From Trachelipus rathkii (Eukaryota > Arthropoda > Malacostraca > Isopoda > Trachelipodidae), in contig JABUQX010100040.1 in assembly GCA_015478945.1 (NCBI GenBank), positions 1 to 44,577 on the forward strand: a stretch of 44,577 bases of DNA, written 5' to 3'. The notes below the pieces were generated by a model that saw only the letters and a list, made by a program, of their open reading frames with translations, was not told the origin of the DNA and did not search any database. How positions within the stretch are numbered: position 1 is the stretch's first letter; every line of letters starts with the position of its first letter. This document shows positions 37,143 through 44,577 of this stretch, piece by piece. The translations under genes were made by a program, and so were the position numbers.

Positions 37143-37301
37143 GCCTTTGGCGGTCTTTTCGTTGACAAATTTGGCGCCAAAAAAATCTTCGGAGTTATTG
37201 TGTTGGTCGACTCCGTAGCCAATTTCCTTATCCCGATTGCTGCTAAGACTCACTATGGCCTTCTCATATTAATAAGAACTATCATGGGTTTTGTCAAAAT
37301 G
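37143..37301 (+). CDS. SLC17 family (MFS) transporter, exon with signature motif A, TM3 and start of TM4
   Basis: The exon runs from after the AG at 37,141-37,142 to before the donor GTATCA at 37,302. It is 159 bases, exactly 53 codons, phase 0 at both ends. The peptide opens with AFGGLFVDKFGAKKIFG. It contains GLFVDKFGAKK, a perfect match to MFS signature motif A, G-x-x-x-D-[RK]-x-G-x-[RK]-[RK], in the TM2-TM3 loop. TM3 (VIVLVDSVANFLIPIAA) and the YGLLILIRTIMGF start of TM4 follow, in the same order as SLC17 carriers. Two departures: the usual P-G-G before the motif reads F-G-G, and the usual E-G-L-G-E-G after the TM4 Arg reads M-G-F-V-K-M. The end could be mis-set. It is better preserved than the sequence around it. 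It probably belongs to the same gene as the 25,512 exon, but the TM2 exon between them is missing from view. Confidence 0.7.
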
Positions 37302-37314
37302 GTATCAATAATTA

Positions 37315-37425
<111 letters not shown>

Positions 37426-40405
37426 TTAATCAATTATTATTATTAATAAATAATAAATAATCAGGGTCTATTAATAAAAGATAATGTATAATAATAATTA
37501 TGACATTAATAATAATAATAATTAAATTTTAATAATAAAAAATATAAATTAATAATAATAAATAATAATAATAAATTAATAATTTTTGGAATAATTGAAT
37601 AAGAACAAATATAATATATTTTTATTACATTAAACAAAAATGCAAGCCAATAAATTAAAAAAAAATTATGTATATATAAATTCAAAATAAAAATAATGTA
37701 TATAATATATAATAATAAATATTAACTTAGATATTATAGAACTATAGCGTATGTAAAGACTAATAATAATCCCTGAGCGATACAGAGCAAATACGATATA
37801 AAATTTTTGTATATTATGCATGATATTGATAATTAAGACTTTGTCCGCGCTCGCACCGTTCGAAAAATTTTGTTTTAAGTGGAGTCGGAGTCTAAGTTAT
37901 ATGTCTTATTATTAGATAATATTATTTGTTATTATTTATTATTATTATATAGGTATTATTATTATTATAGTCGATGTTGATTAATGATTTATTATTATTT
38001 ATTATTATTTATTATATTATATTTCGAAAAGAAGAGATTCGAATTATTAATATTCACCAATGTATAGTATATCTGTCCAGATGCCGATCTCTTGAAGTTA
38101 TGATGTCGTAAAAAATCTCCTTTATTTAAACGTGACATCTTTGTCAAATCCAACCGCCTCTTGATCTAATCTCAGTTAGTATCATGAAATATATTTAAGA
38201 GGCTAACTACAGTATACTCTTTTACTAGGAGATAAAGACTGGGCAACCTATTTCAACTTATTTGAATTTGTAATATTATTTATCTTGCATAAAATAATTA
38301 TTCGTATATTTTAGCTTATGGGAATAAAACTATTTGAACATATATTTAGAATAGCCAACTCAATGTAATAATTCTTGTTCCTTTTGTTATCAAAAATCTA
38401 TGAAAAACTATGGTAAATTAATTTAAGCTGTGCAATGGCTTGATCTAATAGATTTTGATTAGATAATAAGTATATTTTATAAGAGATATAAATGTCTCCA
38501 GTGAGAAAGTTCTGAGAATACATCTCATAACATAAATAAATTGTTCAGGAAGAATTTTGAAAAGTTGGTTGAATAATGATGCTCCTTCTTGATTAATATA
38601 ATGGTTGGAGAAAATAGGATATTCTTTTCCAAATCTAAAGTCAGGATTATGGTAGTGACGAGAGTAACCTAGGGCCAATCTTATGTTTATTTTCTAACAC
38701 ATGCTAGTGCTTGATATTGTGAAACTAAAGGCAAATTCAATGCATAGATTTTGTGGAGCTTTATATATAAACCACTAAAATTTTATATGGGCGTGACGAA
38801 ATCAACTCGTCTAATTTTCCGACGATAGAATTTTATTATTTATATAAGTGTTAGAAAACCGTTAAAGGAAAAAGCGGCCTAAAGTCCTATAGGAGAAATA
38901 TAACATAAATAAATATGATTCAGAGAACATTAAGACAGGACGTTAGAAACATCCTTTCTACTCGACCGCCCAAGCTTATAGCTCATTATGACGGTAGGCA
39001 CTGTGTACCCTCGAAGGTAATATAGAAATATTAGAATGTTACTCGCGTACTATTTGAGTGAAATGATCTAAGGCTTCCCTCTGCGTTAATAATTGTTACT
39101 TCGTCGGGAAATACCTGAGGCCAGAATATTGGGATCAGCTACACCTCCTTGTGGAAATTATGCGAGTACATGGCCGGCGTGAAGCGGAATGCGGTCTGTT
39201 AAACTGGATTACGATAAAAAAGCTAGATACCTTTTCTCACTAACTCTATTATATAGTGTAATAATATTAGCAGTGTATATGCATTCATTAAATATTATAA
39301 TATTTGCCTCGTATTACTACTAGTTTTGTGATAAAGCCCTTTAATAAATTATGCTAGTTTTATATGCTAATGTTAATGATTGAAGTTTTAATCTTAATTA
39401 CACTTATTGATTGAAATTTATTATTATTCCGTACAATGTTACATTTAATATATCTGTTAATTTGACTATTGGGATACTCTGGTAGTTTAGAACGTAAATA
39501 GATTTGATTGTGATTCTGAGTGTGATCTGCCTTATATTCTTCAATAATAATACTCTAAGAGCGGTAACCACAGCATGAGAGTTCGTCTCAAGTGAGTGTT
39601 CTTCAATACCTCTACGCTCTACACTTAGCTATTGTTGTGATTCCAGAAGAAGAGATTGTCCAGAATTATGTTAATTTGTAATTGCTGCGTAGATTTATTT
39701 TTTTATTTTTTATAACTTTTAAATTTTCTTTTTTTTTTTTCTTTTTTTTAATTGATATTGTCAAATTTTTTGAAAAAAAATTAAATAAATTTTCTGAACA
39801 TAATGGTGTAAAGGCGTGGGGGTGAGCTAAATATTTTTCTCATATATCGCTGTTGTATTGTCACTATCGAAAGATCGAATATAGTGTGGCGAAGACCCAC
39901 ACCCCCAGCTCCGTGCGTCGGACTTTTATTCGAGATTTATACGCAGCATGCTTTGTGTCCGTTGGATAACCTCCCGGGTCTATGTGAACCCTGTGTTATT
40001 CGTACTGTTTATAGATAAAAAAATAATGATTAATTTATATTCAGTTACAATTGAATATCTTACAATGATTCAATGATTATTTATGAGCCTATAAATCACG
40101 CAAATATAAATCTATGGTAACTTATAATTTTTGACTTACTTAATTATTAGGATGATAGGCTTCTAACGCTATTATAAATAATTTTATTATGGTTTATTTA
40201 AATAATATATAATATAATTAGATATATTTATTATTTAATAATATATATTAATATAATATTCAGTATTGTTCCACTAGCGTTTACACCATGAATATCTGGG
40301 TGATAGATATGCACAATTCAATGCAAGAGTAAATCCGAGTGAATACAATAAAGATTTCTAGGGCAGAAATAAATTGTGGTTTAGACGGGCCCCCAAACCC
40401 TGCTA
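37426..40405. other. AT-rich DNA without a recognised gene
   Basis: AATAAT-like low complexity to about 37,740, then mixed AT-rich DNA with a few balanced patches (38,960-39,200 and 39,880-39,990). The next expected SLC17 exon (around a W-x-P-P-x-E-R pattern after TM4) was sought and not seen. A 77-codon minus-strand ORF at 38,445-38,678 has no recognisable motif. Confidence 0.45.
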
Positions 40406-40407
40406 CC

Positions 40408-40556
40408 ATATATATATATATATATATATATATCATATTATATATTAATATAATATAATTAATATATATATATATATATATATTATTATATATTATATAT
40501 TATAATATATTATAATATATATATATATATATATCTATATATAAATATTTATATTA

Positions 40557-40594
<38 letters not shown>

Positions 40595-40625
40595 TATTAT
40601 ATTAGTTATATATATTTAGATATAT
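40408..40625. repeat. Interrupted (AT)n microsatellite
   Basis: TA-rich stretch with frequent interruptions, same style as the other AT tracts in the window. Confidence 0.9.
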
Positions 40626-43600
40626 CAAACTGGTTACAGCGCTGTAGTTATAATATTATTTTATATGATAAAGAATATAGAGTTTGTTTTTTGTTTTTAT
40701 TTCGAATAGGGCTCATATTCAGATATATATATGGGGATACCTCCCCAAATGTGGAACACTGATTCTAATTATAAATGGAATTATTGAGAGATTTGTGAAG
40801 TTTTTAGCTCAATCGAGTAGAGCAATGCTATTCCACGTGTCACTTCATAATTGACTGGATTAAAATCTTTGAATTAATATTTGTGTGTTTGAATTTGCGA
40901 AAAATTCTATCACTGTTTATTATTCTATATAAAGGCACATAGATAAGTATTAGTATTATTTTCCTAGTAATAAGTTTGATTTAGGTCTTATTTTGTTCAC
41001 TGTTTATTATTACCTTCAAATAATTGTGTATACATTATAAAACATCCTTTATTGCTACTAAGTACCTATAGTTTTATCTAAAGATATTTGGCATTACCAT
41101 TCTAAATACTATAAAAATCTAATCGTCATGTTAAAATTTCTGGGAACTGTTAATAGAATTAAATTATATTTTTGTTATATTTTGATTTCCTTATCTTTTA
41201 ATTAACACCTTATAACCTTAAAATATTTTTATTTTTAGTTTAACATAGTTACAATGATTAATAAATTTTTTTTTTTACAGTAATGTAAAGGAGTACGAAT
41301 AAACCTCGTTTAAAAATATATCAATTGACTTTTTGAAGTTTGGTTTCCATTCAGTAGAGTAGATTATTTTATAATTCGCTTAATTTTATTATTTATATAT
41401 ATAATTATATATTACATATATAGATAGCAACCTTTGGTGGCGAATTAGTTGCGGAGTTAGATATTAATATATATAAATTTCTAAATTCCTCAGGACAAAT
41501 AGAACTTTGACGTTTAAAATATAGACAATGAGAAAAACAAATTGCAATATGACGAAAAAAGACTGATAACTTCTATAGGCAGTGATAAGACAAAATTCTT
41601 TTATCTTAATTGAGATTTACTCAGAAGATCATCAAGAGTTTCTGGCTCATTAGGTAGTAAATTATTATATTATTATTAGTTACCAGGCTTCAGTTTACTA
41701 GATTTTAACTATTGATTTATTTATTACTTAAATAGTATACGCACATTATTATAGTAAAGTTATAATACAAGTAATAGAGTTCATCCTATAGTTATTATTA
41801 TTATTATTATATTAATCTTAACTAATATACTTGTTAGATTTGGTGATTAATTTTATTAGATTGTGTGTGGATGTAAATATGTCATTAATATGATTTAGTA
41901 TACCATTAATAACATTTAAAATAAAACACTTACAAGATTGTATTGCGAAACTTGAAAACTAACAAAAATATTTGAAATGAAAAAGATTGTGAAGCATTAT
42001 TGTATTTACTTCATTCATTATGTACTTTTTACTTTAGAACTAGTCTTTAATTAATGTCATATCAAAATAGAGTTAAATGAAATGTGTACGTTATAATGGT
42101 CCACCCTATGAATATACTCGGAGTGTTTTATGACATTATTGAGTATATTCCATCATTAGGATATTATACATCTCAATATAGTCTACTAATAGATAGATAA
42201 TAGGATTATTATTATGTTTAGCTTTATTTTACTATACAATATATGTGAAGTGTGAAATTAAAGGTTACTGTAATTCGATATATATAGTTGAATGACCTCA
42301 CTAAATAAGTAAATGACATTCGTCGTTATCTACACAAGTGAAAATGACATACGTGCATACATGTATAACCAATGACAAATAATGTATATTTATTATTTAA
42401 TTAAAATGTCATATCAAAATGAGTAGTAATAAATTACGCCAATTTCTTGTATATAACATTCTAAAATGTGACGTCGTTGAATGTGAATGCTCTACCAAAT
42501 AATTTTCTAATGACTTAATTAAAAACAGCTCATTTAAGGTGTTCACTAAAACTTAACATATATAACCAATTAATCTAAACTATGTCTACTAAATTATATA
42601 CTATTTTAAAAATATTAATTAATTGAGATTAACAATTAATTTTAATACTTAATATGTTATGTTATGATATTATAAAATACGATAACATATTAGAAGATAT
42701 AAAATAATATAATTATAAATGAATTACTTAACTCATTAAAGAATATACACATACCTGTAGAAATAAAGATATTAAAATGATAATTACTCTTTCAAAATCA
42801 GCGTTAAAAATGATATTAATGATAATTTATCAGACTAACAATTACATATTATTATTAGCTGTATAAGTATATTTATTTTTATGAGTAAATATAAAGTAAA
42901 AGATAAGTGATTAATTAGGAATAAATTCATTGTAAAACCCTTTAGGATTATTTACATTTAGCAATTAATATTTGTAATTATTAAGAAAATGAAAATAAAA
43001 ATAATATAATAAGAAAGTAACATATAATATAAGAGTAAAGTATAAAATGAATAATGTGCAATGAACAATATGCTATGAGAGATAAGATATGAACAATGAA
43101 TTGAGAAAATCGAGCAGAGAAAATGGGAAAGTAATTGCAAAATGTAGAACTAAAATAAATAAAATAATAATAATAATATTAATATAATAATACAGCTAAG
43201 GAATATATCTAAAGATAAAATTATCCCATCCTATGTGTCCGGGAGTTTATAATTATAATTTCTTTTTATACATGAATTATTCCACATCAATTCTTTAATT
43301 AGGATCATATATATGAGTACCATCAAACATATCAATATAAATAATTATATAATATAGAGCAATAAAATTTATATCAAAAATACTATTATATTTATATTAT
43401 TAAATTAAATTATATTTTCTAATTTATTCTATTCCAGAGATATAATAATAATATAATTTACACTTATTATAATAGGTATAAGTGAATTATTTGCTTCTGA
43501 TAGTTGAAAAAGGGCTTGTCATATTCAGTTTAGCATTTCGAAAATACTTATATTAAAAATATAATAAATAAAAAAATAAAAAATAAATAAATAAATAAAA

Positions 43601-44577
43601 ATAACAATAAAAATAAAATAATATGACTTAGAAACTAATAAGATGAATTTAAGTACGCAAAAATAATGTTGAAGAGGGGTTCGCGTAATAATAAATAATA
43701 ATAATGAATTAGACATCAATCAATCATAATTAATAAATTAGAATTAGATAAATAATAATATTAATAAAGTCAACATAGCAACTGACTTGTGAGTAAAACA
43801 TTTTGTTTTTCCTTAGAATGACTGCATACTACTTCGGGTATAAATACGTACATGTACTTTAACTTGGTAAATTTTTCTTGATTTGTCTTTTTTTAAGAAG
43901 AATAGATATTTCTCTTTTTGAATTAACGGGAACAGAAGAGGAAACTCGTGTCCTAAAAGTTTTAAGCAGTTTGTCACATTGACCATTACAATCTCGGAAA
44001 CTATTGCGCTGTGACCATTCCTAAATATATTATAGTGAAAAAATTTTTTAAAAGCAGCAATCATAACATTAACCAGTTTAGAAATACCATTTATTCCGTT
44101 CCAATACATCATACTTCATTCTTTACTAGATTTACAGTCCGGAAAGCCTATCGGGTAATTGTTTTTTTTATTAAAAAATAGAATTGATAATTGTGTTTAG
44201 ATAAATAAATGATTATATACCTCAAACCAGTAAAGTTACTTGAGCATAAAGTAACCTATACTACTTTAAAAATTTTGAATAATTTAGATTTTATGACATA
44301 GTAATAAGCTACCTTAAAACATGTTGTTATATTCCTACTAAAGCAATAGTAACATAATATAATATTAACTGAATGATGCACCTTATAATATTTTTGCTAT
44401 TTTCTCCTTATTTTTCATTTTTTGAAAAAGGAATAATTTTTATTTATGGGTAAAAATAAAAATACCCAACCTGGATAATATTGCGCGTAACTACATACTA
44501 AAATTTGGGAAAAACGCAGATCAACAACGTTTGAAACATTGGTTTTCCTACAGTGTTATAAATCATACATCCGCCTC
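40626..44577. other. AT-rich right end of the window, no recognised gene
   Basis: Very AT-rich DNA with scattered short microsatellites (AATAAT near 43,160 and 43,690; AAATAAATAAATA near 43,583). A 99-codon minus-strand ORF at 43,813-44,112 is the longest open frame here; it has no recognisable family and unremarkable composition, so I do not call it a gene. Confidence 0.45.

Noticed and set aside
38445..38678. 77-codon minus-strand ORF
   Set aside because: No family motif and no splice or neighbour context.
43813..44112. 99-codon minus-strand ORF
   Set aside because: Longest open frame in the right end but with no recognisable domain or motif.
44134..44154. TVRKAYR peptide resembling the TVRK motif of SLC17 carriers
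   Set aside because: Only four matching residues in AT-rich DNA, with a stop soon after; chance is likely.

Overview
The window looks like nuclear DNA of an animal, most likely an arthropod and perhaps a crustacean. It is very AT-rich, full of (AT)n and (ATT/AAT)n microsatellites, carries two decayed non-LTR retrotransposons whose protein motifs match arthropod Jockey-like and RTE-like elements, and has spliced exons of an animal SLC17-type transporter. No bacterial operon, CRISPR array, rRNA or tRNA gene was recognised. The species call is inference.

Layout. About 1-17,905 is a tandem satellite with a monomer of roughly 345-350 bp, all copies in one orientation. Between about 17,905 and 17,990 the orientation flips, and about 2.7 inverted copies run to about 18,940, where the array ends. 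A 119-bp GC-rich insert flanked by TTAA sits inside one monomer (9,283-9,401). From 19.1 to 22.95 kb there is single-copy-looking DNA broken by a 46-A run and large (AT)n tracts; it holds a good candidate core promoter and first exon (TATA 20,871, Inr 20,902, ATG 21,024, donor 21,031). From 22,953 to about 24,790 there is a degraded RTE-like LINE lodged between two (AT)n tracts. An SLC17/MFS exon lies at 25,512-25,753, followed immediately by (TTA)n. About 26.2-30.0 kb is intronic AT-rich DNA. From about 30,030 to 31,906 there is a 5'-truncated, frameshifted Jockey-like LINE with a poly(A) tail. From 32 to 37 kb there are AT-rich, G/T-biased and (ATT)n stretches. A second SLC17/MFS exon is at 37,143-37,301, followed 14 bp later by (AAT)n. 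From 37.4 to 44.6 kb I see AT-rich DNA with no recognisable gene.

How it fits together. The only credible host gene is one plus-strand SLC17 family transporter (sialin / vesicular glutamate / Na-phosphate cotransporter group). The candidate first exon ends in the same splice phase that the 25,512 exon needs. The 37,143 exon carries the MFS signature motif between TM2 and TM3. The exon for TM2 and all exons after TM4 were not found. Both LINEs lie in the introns of this gene, in the same direction as it. The 37,143 exon is flanked by long complementary repeats, (ATT)n upstream and (AAT)n downstream, which could pair in the pre-mRNA.

Caution: the satellite and the 32-44 kb stretch carry many apparent one-base insertions between copies, and monomers lengthen toward the left end. 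That may mean unpolished long-read sequence rather than biological divergence, so short ORFs and fine divergence there should not be over-read.
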